Source: DRPN01 sp964599235 (lineage in GTDB: Bacteria; Bacteroidota; Bacteroidia; Bacteroidales; VadinHA17). Taken from it: DNA of 64,000 nucleotides. Numbering within the stretch: the first letter of the stretch is position 1; every line of letters starts with the position of its first letter. Positions 42,189 to 50,955 of this stretch are shown here, in pieces. Under the pieces are notes generated by a model that was not told where the DNA came from, did not search any database, and was given only the letters and a program-made list of their open reading frames with translations. Location of the stretch: positions 1 to 64,000 of the forward strand of contig CAZRDX010000018.1 in the NCBI GenBank assembly GCA_964599235.1, written 5' to 3'. The position numbers were made by a program, and so were the translations under genes.

Positions 42189-42608
42189 TCAGAACCGCTC
42201 CAGCTTGCTGAAAAAGAAATCACTCTCGATGATCGCGTTCTCATCGCTGTCAGAGCCGTGAATGGCATTGGCCTGCAACGAGCGGGCAAACTTCTTGCGG
42301 ATGGTCCCCTCTTCCGCCTTGGCCGGATCGGTCGCACCGATCAGCTTGCGGAAATCCTCCACCGCATTCTCCTTCTCCAGGATCATCCCCACTACGGGAC
42401 CCGACGTGATGAACTCTACCAGCTCATCGTAAAAAGGACGTTCCCGGTGCACCGCATAGAACTGCCGGGCCTGTTCCCGGGTGAGACGTACCATCCTCAG
42501 CGCCACGATACGAAAACCCGCCTCGTTGATCATCGAAAGGATCGGCCCGGTATAGTTGTCCTGCACCGCATAGGGCTTGATCATCGAAAATGTGATGTTT
42601 CCTGCCAT
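42189..42608 (-). CDS. ndk: Nucleoside diphosphate kinase
   Basis: A 139-residue cytoplasmic enzyme that passes the terminal phosphate from ATP to other nucleoside diphosphates through a phosphohistidine. The active-site His117 lies in NAIHGSDS. Other family signs are FSMIKPYAVQ, FYDELVEFITSGPVVGM and GATDPAKAEEGTIRKKFA. The length is standard. A TATCTTTG box on the minus strand lies 20 bases upstream. The gene is divergent from the DHH phosphoesterase gene, and this ndk/DHH/FKBP neighbourhood is familiar from other Bacteroidetes. Confidence 0.97.
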   Translation of the reverse strand: MAGNITFSMIKPYAVQDNYTGPILSMINEAGFRIVALRMVRLTREQARQFYAVHRERPFYDELVEFITSGPVVGMILEKENAVEDFRKLIGATDPAKAEEGTIRKKFARSLQANAIHGSDSDENAIIESDFFFSKLERF

Positions 42609-42628
42609 AGTAGTATAGAATTTTGATC

Positions 42629-42636
42629 CAAAGATA
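42629..42636 (-). promoter_or_regulatory. -7 box TATCTTTG for ndk
   Basis: Exact TAnnTTTG on the minus strand, 20 bases before the ndk ATG. Confidence 0.6.
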
Positions 42637-42696
42637 GGAACATTTCACCTAACTTCCGGAAATAGCGGTACCGGCTTACGGTGGGAATTCTTTTTT

Positions 42697-42704
42697 TATC
42701 TTTG
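42697..42704 (+). promoter_or_regulatory. -7 box TATCTTTG for the DHH phosphoesterase operon
   Basis: Exact TAnnTTTG, 17 bases before the ATG at 42722; divergent from the ndk box. Confidence 0.6.
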
Positions 42705-42721
42705 TACGTTGTGATCCTGTG

Positions 42722-43735
42722 ATGATCCCGGACCGAGACATATCACAGCTGCGTGAGGTGTTGGGCCCACGACGCCGGATAGCTTTGCTGAGCCACGTGA
42801 ACCCCGACGGCGACAGCATCGGCTCTTCGCTGGCTCTGTACCATTTCCTTCGTCACCACGGGCATGAGGTCTCCGTACTTGTGCCCAACGATCTGCCGGC
42901 ATTCCTGGCCTGGCTTCCCGGCGCGGAGAGCATCCGGGTTGCCAAACGGGATCTTCCAACTGCGATCAGGACCGTTCTTGAGGCTGAGGTGATCTTCTTC
43001 CTCGACTTCAACGAGGCGAGCCGTCTGCGTGAGCTGGCCACGCCGGTGCAGGAGCACAGGGAGGCCTTCACCATCCTCATCGATCACCATCCCGACCCCC
43101 GTATTGAAGCATCGCTGGTCTTTTCCGAGACACGGGTGAGCTCCACGGCCGAACTTCTCTACCGGGTGATGAAGTCCCTCGATCCCTCCCCGCTCGAATG
43201 CGAAGAAGTGGCCGTCAACCTGTATGCCGGCATCATGACCGACACCGGATGCTTCCGTTACAACGCGGCCTATCCCGGCACCTGGCGCAGTGTGGCGGAA
43301 CTTGTGGAACGCGGCATCGACATCGACGACATCTACGCACGCATCTACGACAACTACAGCGAACACCGCATGCGCCTCATGGGTTACGCCCTCGACCAGA
43401 AGATGGTCATACTCCCCGACCTGCACACGGGTTATATTTGGCTCACCAAAGAAGAGCTCGAACGGTACAGCTATGTGACAGGAGACACCGAAGGGTTCGT
43501 CAACCTGCCCCTTTCGGTAGAAGGGATTCGGTTCTCGGCTCTTTTCCTCGAACTGGGCGACCGCGTCAAGATCTCTTTCCGGAGCAAAGGCCACTTTGCC
43601 GTCAATGAATTCTCCAACCGTTACTTCAACGGGGGCGGACACAGAAACGCCGCCGGCGGCGAGTGCTCCCTGACCATGGAAGAGACCATCGACAAGTTCG
43701 AACGGCTCCTGAAAACTTACCGCGACAAGATATGA
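42722..43735 (+). CDS. DHH/DHHA1 phosphoesterase, NrnA-like oligoribonuclease
   Basis: 337 residues from the ATG at 42722 (a GTG directly precedes it). The DHH domain has ALLSHVNPDGDSIGSS, FFLDFNE and LIDHHPDP, which bind manganese. The DHHA1 domain ends with FNGGGHRNAAGGE. Proteins of this form degrade nanoRNA and pAp. It is cytoplasmic and starts an operon with the GldI-like prolyl isomerase, whose ATG overlaps its stop. Confidence 0.9.
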   Translation: MIPDRDISQLREVLGPRRRIALLSHVNPDGDSIGSSLALYHFLRHHGHEVSVLVPNDLPAFLAWLPGAESIRVAKRDLPTAIRTVLEAEVIFFLDFNEASRLRELATPVQEHREAFTILIDHHPDPRIEASLVFSETRVSSTAELLYRVMKSLDPSPLECEEVAVNLYAGIMTDTGCFRYNAAYPGTWRSVAELVERGIDIDDIYARIYDNYSEHRMRLMGYALDQKMVILPDLHTGYIWLTKEELERYSYVTGDTEGFVNLPLSVEGIRFSALFLELGDRVKISFRSKGHFAVNEFSNRYFNGGGHRNAAGGECSLTMEETIDKFERLLKTYRDKI

Positions 43736-44259
43736 TCAGAACGGCGAGAACAGCTTTCCTTCTGGTATGGCTGGTGGTGATCATGGCATGCGGCAGATCG
43801 CGGGAGAGAACACCCTCCCCGGCACCGCAGGTCAGCAAGGAGACCCTGATGAAAACCAACCGCTATCTGGTCGAGAAAGACGAGGAACGCATCCGGCGTT
43901 TTGCCGAACGTCATCACTGGCACCTGACCCGCAGTCCCCGCGGCTTCTGGTACGAGATCTGGCATCACGGCCAGGGACCGAAGGTCACCGAAGGCAAGAG
44001 CGTCACCCTCAATTACACCCTTCGTCTTCTTGACGGCTCGGTATGTTATTCGTCCGATCTCTCCGGGCCGATGACCTTCACCGTCGGCCACGGCGGTGCC
44101 GTCGCCGGCCTCGACCAGGCCATCCGCCTCATGCGACAGGGCGACAAAGCCCGCCTCATCCTCCCCCCTTTCCTGGCCTACGGCGTGCCGGGCGACCGCG
44201 ACAGGATCCCCCCACGCTCGGTGATCGTCTATGAACTGGAAGTCATGGAAGTGAAATGA
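43732..44259 (+). CDS. FKBP-type peptidyl-prolyl isomerase lipoprotein, GldI-like
   Basis: 175 residues, with its ATG overlapping the DHH gene stop. The signal ends in a lipobox (VIMAC, Cys20). The FKBP domain covers the last 110 residues: VTEGKSVTLNYTLRLLDGSVCYSS, FTVGHGGAVAGLDQAIRLM, KARLILPPFLAYGV and VIVYELEVMEVK. GldI, a gliding-motility and T9SS-associated lipoprotein of Flavobacterium, is of this type and is often found after ndk/DHH genes. T9SS substrates elsewhere in this window fit that reading. The next FKBP gene again overlaps its stop. Confidence 0.82.
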   Translation: MIRTARTAFLLVWLVVIMACGRSRERTPSPAPQVSKETLMKTNRYLVEKDEERIRRFAERHHWHLTRSPRGFWYEIWHHGQGPKVTEGKSVTLNYTLRLLDGSVCYSSDLSGPMTFTVGHGGAVAGLDQAIRLMRQGDKARLILPPFLAYGVPGDRDRIPPRSVIVYELEVMEVK

Positions 44260-44828
44260 GAACGGCAAGGATCTTGTTAAAGAAGATGTGGACCACAAAA
44301 AAGAGAAAAATGAAAAGAACGGGCATGTTGTTGTGGGTGCTCCCGCTCCTGCTGTCTGCGGGATGCATCAAGGAAAAGAACTATGAGAAGATCGAACAGG
44401 ATGCTATCAGCAACTACCTGAAGAACAACAACATCTCTGTCGCACCCACTGCCAGCGGCCTCTATTACGTCGAACTGAAGGCCGGCAGCGGCGCCCGTCC
44501 CGAGGACGGCGACACGGTATACATCAACTACATCGCTTACAAACTCACCGGGCTTGTGCTCGACACCAACCTGGAGGATGTGGCACGGCAATACGGCCTG
44601 CCCACTGAAGGACGCAGCTTCAAGCCTTTCGGTTTTGTCAAGGGTTCGGGTGAAGTCATCGCAGGCCTGGATGAAGGGGTGGGATACATGCGCGAGGGAG
44701 GACAGGCCACGCTGGTGATGCCCGGCAAGCTGGCTTACGGCAATTATGATCCTCTGGCTTTTTACGTCGAACTGGTGAAGGTGGTATCTGACACCACCGT
44801 GGTACCTGACACCACCTCCGCACGATGA
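44256..44828 (+). CDS. FKBP-type peptidyl-prolyl isomerase lipoprotein
   Basis: 190 residues from the overlapping ATG at 44256. An ATG at 44310 gives a more normal signal peptide (LLWVLPLLLSAGC), so the first 18 residues may not be used. After the lipobox Cys the protein has an N-terminal helical segment (DAISNYLKNNNI) and one FKBP domain (SGLYYVELKAGSGARPEDGD, VIAGLDEGVGYMREGGQATL, GKLAYGNYDPLAFYVELVKV). The domain has an unusual insertion with AYKLTGLVLDTNLEDVARQYG in place of the short strand loop. It ends in a threonine-rich tail. It is the second of three FKBP genes in a row and is presumably a periplasmic folding helper. Confidence 0.82.
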   Translation: MRTARILLKKMWTTKKRKMKRTGMLLWVLPLLLSAGCIKEKNYEKIEQDAISNYLKNNNISVAPTASGLYYVELKAGSGARPEDGDTVYINYIAYKLTGLVLDTNLEDVARQYGLPTEGRSFKPFGFVKGSGEVIAGLDEGVGYMREGGQATLVMPGKLAYGNYDPLAFYVELVKVVSDTTVVPDTTSAR

Positions 44829-44838
44829 CACCCATAAG

Positions 44839-45639
44839 ATGAAACACCTTGCTGCCGCCTTGTTGTTGCTGTGGTTCAACCTCCCAGTACATTCCCGTCC
44901 GTCGCGGACGGACACCCTTTTCCGTACCACTTCCACAGGTCTGAGTTACCGGGTGATCCGGACGGGAGAAGGTCCTCATGCAGGCGATGGTTACCGGGTC
45001 ATCTTCCACATGACAGGCATAACATCTTCCGGCGACACCTTCATCAACACCCGGTCGCGGGGCAAGCCCCTTTCGCTCATCACCGGTACAGGCCAGTTGA
45101 TCCCGGGTCTTGACGAGGGCATCCGACATGTGGGACAAGGGGGAGAGCTCCTGCTGCGGGTACCGGCACGTCTTGGCTACGGCGAGCGCGGCAGCAGCCG
45201 TGTCCCTCCGGGCAGCGACCTCCTCCTGCATGTGTGGCTCCTGAGCATCAGTCCCCGCCCCGTCACCGTCATCCCTTACTCAGGCACCGGCCTCGACACC
45301 CTCACCACCCGCCACGGCGTCCGGTACATCATCATCCGGAAAGGCCAGGGCCCCACCCCCCATACAAACGACCAAATCACGGTCCACTATACCGGCTACC
45401 TGTCCTCCGGAAAAGTGTTCGACAGCTCCGTCCTCAAAGATCAACCCTTCACCTTCCGCCTCGGCAACCCCGGCATCATCCCCGGATGGAACGAAGTGTT
45501 CCCTTACCTGCCCGAAGGCACTCACGCACGTATCATCATCCCCTGGAAACTGGGATATGGAAAAAAAGGACAACCTCCCCGCATCCCCCCAAAAAGCGAC
45601 CTGATCTTCGACGTCCGCATCCTTAAGATAACCCGTTGA
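44839..45639 (+). CDS. Exported protein with two FKBP-type prolyl isomerase domains
   Basis: 266 residues with a cleavable signal (LAAALLLLWFNLPVHS) but no lipobox. Domain one covers about 35-140 (GLSYRVIRTGEGPHAGDGY, LIPGLDEGIRHVGQGGEL, GYGERGSSRVPPGSDL). Domain two covers about 158-266 (GVRYIIIRKGQGPTPHTND, VHYTGYLSSGKVFDSSV, IIPGWNEVFPYLPEG, GYGKKGQPPRIPPKSDLIFD). Domain two keeps the standard FDSS and IPGW motifs better than domain one, where the first loop is changed, so domain two is the more likely isomerase. It starts ten bases after the preceding FKBP gene in the same operon. Confidence 0.85.
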   Translation: MKHLAAALLLLWFNLPVHSRPSRTDTLFRTTSTGLSYRVIRTGEGPHAGDGYRVIFHMTGITSSGDTFINTRSRGKPLSLITGTGQLIPGLDEGIRHVGQGGELLLRVPARLGYGERGSSRVPPGSDLLLHVWLLSISPRPVTVIPYSGTGLDTLTTRHGVRYIIIRKGQGPTPHTNDQITVHYTGYLSSGKVFDSSVLKDQPFTFRLGNPGIIPGWNEVFPYLPEGTHARIIIPWKLGYGKKGQPPRIPPKSDLIFDVRILKITR

Positions 45640-45767
45640 GATTCAAACTCCACCACTCCAACAAAAAAACGGCAAGCTTTTTTTACGGGCTTCCAAGCAA
45701 CCCTTCTCACCCTTTTCCACTCTTACAATTGACACAATGTTTTTCGTTAACCAAAAATTTTTGCTCT

Positions 45768-46403
45768 ATGATCAAGATGAGAAAAGGACGTATGCTGATG
45801 CTGGCGGTTTTGTTGGGCGCGATGGCTCTGACAGCTTGTAACGACGACAATACTCCGCCTAACCAGTTCACTTTCGATGGCGAGACCTATTCTTTCACGC
45901 ATGGGTTCATGTATAATGATACGATCGTGGACGACTCGATCTATGTCAACTCGATCGTCCTCTTGTCCGAGGATCTCAAAGTCCACTGGACGGATGACCA
46001 TTCCGACATCGACTCGATCACGGGACGGGGGGAAGCTCTGACCATGATCATGTTCAGCACCGAATACGACGGACCTGCTTCGGGCACATATCTGCATGAC
46101 AGCCTTGATATCTTCAGGAAAGGTGGTCTCTCAGAACTTCCTAAACTCTTCGTCTGGGTTTACGGTGATCTCTTAATTAATTATGCCCCGGAAGGCAAGG
46201 AGATAGGCAACAAATACAGGCTCACCGGAGGGACCATGAAGGTGAACAAAAAGGGCGGTAACCGTTTCGAGTTCACTTTTGATCTGCAGACCGAAGACGG
46301 AAAAGAGGCCAAAGGGTTCTCGAGCGTGATCCTGGAAACGTTCATGGAACAGATGTCCGAGGGGACCGGAGCCAGTAAATTCATTCCCTTCGTGGTGAAA
46401 TAG
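45768..46403 (+). CDS. Small lipoprotein of unknown function
   Basis: 211 residues from the ATG at 45768 (ATG at 45777 also possible). The lipobox is LTAC (Cys24). The mature part begins with an acidic/Asn-rich linker and then beta-strands such as NQFTFDGETYSFTHGF, IYVNSIVLLSEDLKV and NRFEFTFDLQTEDGKEAKGF, probably a lipocalin-like or small barrel fold. I do not recognise the family. A poor -7-like AATTTTTG lies four bases before the ATG. A strong terminator follows, shared with the convergent gene. Confidence 0.65.
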   Translation: MIKMRKGRMLMLAVLLGAMALTACNDDNTPPNQFTFDGETYSFTHGFMYNDTIVDDSIYVNSIVLLSEDLKVHWTDDHSDIDSITGRGEALTMIMFSTEYDGPASGTYLHDSLDIFRKGGLSELPKLFVWVYGDLLINYAPEGKEIGNKYRLTGGTMKVNKKGGNRFEFTFDLQTEDGKEAKGFSSVILETFMEQMSEGTGASKFIPFVVK

Positions 46404-46442
46404 TCTGCCGGTTCCCGGGGGTTATCGCTCCAAAGACATTGC

Positions 46443-46475
46443 AAAAAAGGAACGTCATGACGGCGTTCCTTTTTT
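46443..46475. terminator. Bidirectional intrinsic terminator
   Basis: 12-base stem (46443-46454 with 46464-46475) of A6 plus GGAACG and its complement with T6, nine-base loop. The symmetric A and T runs let it serve both the lipoprotein gene and the convergent propeller gene. Confidence 0.85.
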
Positions 46476-46494
46476 CTTCGGATTCATAGGCAGC

Positions 46495-49400
46495 TCACAG
46501 TTCCACCGGTTTCAGGTCGCGGAAAGGTGATACGCCCACTTTCTCAGCTGTTTCTCTGTAAGTCTGCCATTCCTCTTCCAGGAAGCGGTTGATGCGTCGG
46601 ATGGTCTTCTCGGTGATACGGTTGCTCTGTTCCAGTACCAGTTTCTGGGTCGCGTTGAGCGGTTCGATCTCATAGAGCAAGCCATAGAGTCTCTGCAGTC
46701 GGGCGGTCACCAGGTTCGGATCACGGAAGATCCCCTGGACATCCTCACGGGGGAAGAGGACCGCACTCAGCGCCTTCAGCGTATCCGAAGCCCTTTTCGA
46801 GGCTTTCCGGTAGGCTTCCCATGCCAGGGTGTCTTCCCTGTTCATCTTCATCCTTTCCACCTCCTGCATGATCTTCTTGCACTCCTTCACCCTGTCGACC
46901 GCCTCGGCCAGTTTCTCCACTTTCTTCATCACTGGTTCGACGAGTGCTCGGTTGGCCTTGATCACGCGGGGGTCGATGGACAGGCGCGGGTCGCCTTGGA
47001 CCGTCAGCATGACCGAGTCGGTCGCTCCCTCATATTCCATGACCACCTTGTAGGTGCCAGGCAGGACATACCCGCCTCCACCGCGTCCTCCCCGGCCGGG
47101 CCGGCGCTGCGGCGAGCCCGGAAAACGATAGCCTTTCCTGTCGAGGAACCAGTACAGCCTGTTGATGCCGGTGCGTGGCACGTCGGTGAGCGTACGCACG
47201 GTATCCCCGCCGGTGTTGATGATCCACACCTTCACCTTGCGCTCAGGAGCATCTTTTCCCCTTTTTTCCGGGTTACCCTCTTTCACCGAGTAGGTGATCA
47301 TCGCCCCGGGATAACGGTTTTCTCCACGGAAATATGCATCCCCGCCGCTGAAATAACCGGGAGGATCTTTTCTGCTCACCACCCGGGCCACAGGAGGCCC
47401 GAAAAGATGCAGGGGCTGCTCCAGCAGACCGGTACCGCGGGAGGCCAGCTCCCGCAAAGGCCGGATGTCGTCGAGGATCCATACGGCCCGTCCGAAGGTG
47501 CCGATCACCAGGTCACCGTCACGCGGCTGGATCACCATGTCCATCGTCGAGACTCCGGCAGGATAATTCTCCGTCCAGTGGGTCCAGCTCTTCCCCGCAT
47601 CAAGGCTCACGTACAGACCGTTCTCGGTACCCACGAACATGAGACGCGGCTCTACGGGATCCTGCACGAACGAAAGGACATAGTTGCTCACATCCTCTTC
47701 ATCCACCAGCCGTTCCCAGCTCTTGCCATAGTCGGTAGTATGGTACAGATAGGGAGTAAAGTCGTTGCGGCGGTAGTTGTTCACCACCACGAAAGCTTCG
47801 CCGGCGTGGTAGGCAGAGGCAGTGATCTGCGGTATCCAGCTGCCCGGCGGCACGCCCTTGAGGCGCCCGGCCAGGTTGGTCCAGCTCCTGCCCCCGTCGC
47901 GGGTGAGCTGCAGATTGCCGTCGTCGGTGCCGACCCAAATGACCCCTTTCTCCAGGGGGCTGGGTGCAATGGCGATGATGCTCTCGTAGTTCTCAGCACC
48001 GGTCACATCGTAAGTCAACCCTCCGCTTTGCAACTGTTTCAGTTTGCTCGTATCGCCGGTGGTCAGATCCGGCGAGATGATCTCCCACGTATTGCCATGA
48101 TCAGGGCTGCGGAAAAGGTACTGGCTGCCGAAATAGATCGTGTTCCTGTCGAAAGGATCGGCAGCAATGGCCGCATTCCAGTTGAAACGGAGTGTTTTAC
48201 CCTCGGGATGGACGGGCCGGATACGCCGCACATACCCCGTCTCAAGATCGACGCGCCCCACATAGCCTTGCTGGCTCATGGCATAACAGTAACGCGGATC
48301 GGAAGGATCAGGCAGCACATCGAAGCCATCGCCGCCGTAGAGGTTCTCCCAGTAGGTGTTGATGATACCGCCATCGGCCCAGACATAGGCAGGTCCCCGC
48401 CACGAACCGTTGTCCTGCAGCCCCCCATACACATGATAAGGAAGCTCATTGTCGACACGCACATGATAGAACTGCCCCACCGGCAGGTTCTCCACGAAAC
48501 GCCAGGTCACACCTCGGTCATGCGAGATGGCCATCCCGCCGTCGTTGCCGTCGATAAGATAGTCCGGATCATCGGGATCGATCCACCAGGCATGGTGGTC
48601 GGGATGGATCTTCCACCCTATCAGCTGACGGAAGGTCTTGCCCCCGTCCTCGCTGACATTCACCCTCGAGAAAAGGGAATAGACCCTGTTCTCGTTGGAT
48701 GGGTCGACATAGATGTCGGCATAGTAGAAAGGCCTGTCACCGATGTTTTTCGTCCCGCGGAGCTCCCAGTGTTTCCCGCCGTCGTCGGAACGGTAAAGGC
48801 CGTTCTTCCGGGATTCGATGTAGGCGTACACCACGTTGCGGCGGCTGCGTGCGATGGCCAGGCCGATCCTTCCCAGTTCCCCCTGGGGGAGACCTTCGTC
48901 GGGACCCAGTCTCTTCCAGCTGTCGCCGCCATCGCGTGTCACATAGAGGCCCGAGCCGGGCCCGCCGGAACGGAAGAACCAGGGCCAGCGCCTGTGCTCC
49001 CACATGGCCACGAAAAGCTTGCGCGGGTTGTAGGGGTCCATCACCATATCGGCCACACCCGTCAGGTCGTTGACATACAGGATCTTTTCCCAGCTCTTAC
49101 CCCCGTCGCGTGTACGGAAGAGGCCCCGCTCCGGGTGGGGCCCCCAGGGCGAGCCGATGGCTCCCACATAGACGATGTCGCCGTTCTCCGGGCTGACGAG
49201 GATGCGGTGGATGCTGCGGGTCTTCTCCAGCCCCATCAGCTGCCAGGTGTCGCCGCCGTCGAGAGAGCGGTACACCCCGCCGCCCATGTTCATCGAGTTG
49301 CGGGGATTGCCTTCCCCCGTCCCCACCCAGACGATGTCGGGATTATGGGGATCAAATGCTACGGCCCCGATCGACTGTACCGCCTGCTTGTCGAAGACAG

Positions 49401-49644
49401 GCTCCCAGGTGGTTCCGGCATCGCGCGAACGCCACAACCCGCCCGAAGCCGTGCCGGCAAAGATGATCTTCCTGTCACGGGGATCGACCGCCAACGCCGT
49501 CACACGCCCGCTCATACCCGCCGGACCGATGTTGCGGAACTCCAGAGCCTTGACCTTCTCCATCGGAAGCTGTTGCGCCAGCCCCTCCCATGAGACCAGC
49601 AAACCCGCCACAGCGAGCAATCCCATGAACAAACTTTTTCTCAT
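46495..49644 (-). CDS. VPS10/BNR-repeat propeller protein (sortilin-like exported protein)
   Basis: 1049 residues with a signal peptide (LLAVAGLLVSWEGLAQ). Around residues 40-740 lie many Asp-box repeats (SRDAGTTW, SLDGGDTW, TRDGGKSW, SDDGGKHW, SEDGGKTF, TRDGGRSW, SLDAGKSW) that form one or two large propellers, as in VPS10/sortilin and xyloglucanase-like proteins. The last 280 residues have a beta domain, a glycine/arginine-rich linker (PGRGGRGGGGYVLPGTY) and a helical tail. No glycosidase catalytic pair was found, so a hydrolase role is not supported. Often annotated as glycosyl hydrolase by similarity. It follows the GNAT gene on the same strand after 61 bases. Confidence 0.82.
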   Translation of the reverse strand: MRKSLFMGLLAVAGLLVSWEGLAQQLPMEKVKALEFRNIGPAGMSGRVTALAVDPRDRKIIFAGTASGGLWRSRDAGTTWEPVFDKQAVQSIGAVAFDPHNPDIVWVGTGEGNPRNSMNMGGGVYRSLDGGDTWQLMGLEKTRSIHRILVSPENGDIVYVGAIGSPWGPHPERGLFRTRDGGKSWEKILYVNDLTGVADMVMDPYNPRKLFVAMWEHRRWPWFFRSGGPGSGLYVTRDGGDSWKRLGPDEGLPQGELGRIGLAIARSRRNVVYAYIESRKNGLYRSDDGGKHWELRGTKNIGDRPFYYADIYVDPSNENRVYSLFSRVNVSEDGGKTFRQLIGWKIHPDHHAWWIDPDDPDYLIDGNDGGMAISHDRGVTWRFVENLPVGQFYHVRVDNELPYHVYGGLQDNGSWRGPAYVWADGGIINTYWENLYGGDGFDVLPDPSDPRYCYAMSQQGYVGRVDLETGYVRRIRPVHPEGKTLRFNWNAAIAADPFDRNTIYFGSQYLFRSPDHGNTWEIISPDLTTGDTSKLKQLQSGGLTYDVTGAENYESIIAIAPSPLEKGVIWVGTDDGNLQLTRDGGRSWTNLAGRLKGVPPGSWIPQITASAYHAGEAFVVVNNYRRNDFTPYLYHTTDYGKSWERLVDEEDVSNYVLSFVQDPVEPRLMFVGTENGLYVSLDAGKSWTHWTENYPAGVSTMDMVIQPRDGDLVIGTFGRAVWILDDIRPLRELASRGTGLLEQPLHLFGPPVARVVSRKDPPGYFSGGDAYFRGENRYPGAMITYSVKEGNPEKRGKDAPERKVKVWIINTGGDTVRTLTDVPRTGINRLYWFLDRKGYRFPGSPQRRPGRGGRGGGGYVLPGTYKVVMEYEGATDSVMLTVQGDPRLSIDPRVIKANRALVEPVMKKVEKLAEAVDRVKECKKIMQEVERMKMNREDTLAWEAYRKASKRASDTLKALSAVLFPREDVQGIFRDPNLVTARLQRLYGLLYEIEPLNATQKLVLEQSNRITEKTIRRINRFLEEEWQTYRETAEKVGVSPFRDLKPVEL

Positions 49645-49705
49645 GATCTTTCTGGTTTAATCCAATGATACAGTGCCGTATGCCAGTCTCCCCTGCCGGA
49701 ACCGG

Positions 49706-50827
49706 TCATGCGAGCTCCTTCACGTAGCAGCGACGCCGCTTGTGCTGAATGTGCTCATAGTTTTTCCAGTTGGCGATGGCATTGTGGTTATCCTCAAAGA
49801 TCCCGGTGGTCTCGATGGTCACCAGTCCGTTGCGCAGCATCTCGCTCTGCAACTCGGCATAGAGGATCACCGCCACCCCTTTGGCATGGTAATCGTGCAA
49901 CACCCCTGTGAGGAGCGTATCGATGACCTGTGGTTTTTTCAGGGCTCTCATGATATGATACCATCCGAAAGGCAGGAGACGCCCTCCCGCCTTCTGCATC
50001 GCCTCCGAAAGGCTCGGCATCCCCACCACGAAACCGATCATTTTCTCGCCGTCCTTCACCACCTTCACATACTTCGGATCCAGAATACCGAAATATTTCT
50101 TTACATAGAAATCGGTCATCTTCTCATCGAAGCGGGTGACGTACGGCAGATCCTCAAAAGCATCATTGAGGATCTCGAAAACTTTCTTTCCGTACGGTTT
50201 CAGTTCGTCGCGAGTGCGAAAGTTGACCACCTCGAAACCATAGCGTTTGCGTATGAGTTCGGCACCCCGTTTGGCTTTGTTCACCGGCTTGTCGGTAAGG
50301 GTGAGCCGGAACTCCACCCAGTCGCGCTCCTTGACAAAACCCAGCCGTTCAAAATGCTCTTGGTAATAGGGATGATGGTAAACCGAGGCGACCGACTGCA
50401 GATGGTCGAACCCTTCGATGAGCAGGCCCTGGGTGTCGAGGTTGGTGAACCCCAGCGGGCCGTGCACTCTCTTCATGCCCCGGCTGCGCAGCCAGTCCTG
50501 GGCCGCATCCATCAGAGCATCCACCACCTCCGCATCGTCGATGAACTCGGGACGGTTGATGCGGCCCAGCTTCTCGCCCACTTTCTCATTGTAAGGATGA
50601 TGGATGATCGCCCCGATGCGTCCCACACACTTTCCGTCACGAAAAGCCAGGAAAAACTTCGCATCACAGAAATCATAAGCGGGGTTGGTATGCGGGTCCA
50701 GTGATTTGCGCTCGTCGGCGATCATCGGAGGGACCCAGTAAGGATTGCCACGGTACAGTTCAAAAGGGAGTTTCACGAACTGACGGATGTCGGAGGAGGT
50801 GACGACCTCGCGGATCTCAACGGACAT
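49706..50827 (-). CDS. GNAT-fold N-acetyltransferase-like protein
   Basis: 373 residues with no signal peptide. It resembles the uncharacterised Bacteroidetes GNAT group with FVKLPFELYRGNPYWVPPM at the N terminus, CDAKFFLAFRDGKCVGRIGAI, then GPLGFTNLDTQGLLIEGFD. A second acetyltransferase-like half contains ETTGIFEDNHNAIANWKNY near the C terminus. The substrate is unknown. A TATTTTTG box lies 26 bases upstream on the minus strand, back to back with the RsmI-like gene. Confidence 0.75.
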   Translation of the reverse strand: MSVEIREVVTSSDIRQFVKLPFELYRGNPYWVPPMIADERKSLDPHTNPAYDFCDAKFFLAFRDGKCVGRIGAIIHHPYNEKVGEKLGRINRPEFIDDAEVVDALMDAAQDWLRSRGMKRVHGPLGFTNLDTQGLLIEGFDHLQSVASVYHHPYYQEHFERLGFVKERDWVEFRLTLTDKPVNKAKRGAELIRKRYGFEVVNFRTRDELKPYGKKVFEILNDAFEDLPYVTRFDEKMTDFYVKKYFGILDPKYVKVVKDGEKMIGFVVGMPSLSEAMQKAGGRLLPFGWYHIMRALKKPQVIDTLLTGVLHDYHAKGVAVILYAELQSEMLRNGLVTIETTGIFEDNHNAIANWKNYEHIQHKRRRCYVKELA

Positions 50828-50853
50828 GACAGGTCAGGTATTGGTGGTGTGCT

Positions 50854-50861
50854 CAAAAATA
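50854..50861 (-). promoter_or_regulatory. -7 box TATTTTTG for the GNAT gene
   Basis: Exact TAnnTTTG on the minus strand, 26 bases before the ATG at 50827. Confidence 0.55.
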
Positions 50862-50942
50862 AGGAATCTTATCACAAGAAAAAATGTTCCGGGAACATTG
50901 TTCCGTTTTCCGGCTTTCGGCATCCCTTCGCCGGAGAATGGT

Positions 50943-50950
50943 TATCTTTG
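50943..50950 (+). promoter_or_regulatory. -7 box TATCTTTG five bases before ATG
   Basis: Exact box with the ATG at 50956; predicts a leaderless mRNA. Confidence 0.6.
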
Positions 50951-50955
50951 GAGCG

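Noticed and set aside
46996..49593. Antisense open frame of 865 codons opposite the VPS10/BNR gene
   Set aside because: Low-complexity His/Pro/Val-rich product without domains. The opposite strand has clear Asp-box repeats.
46495..49644. Active sialidase or other glycosidase
   Set aside because: The Asp-box repeats are only a propeller feature, and no catalytic residues could be identified.
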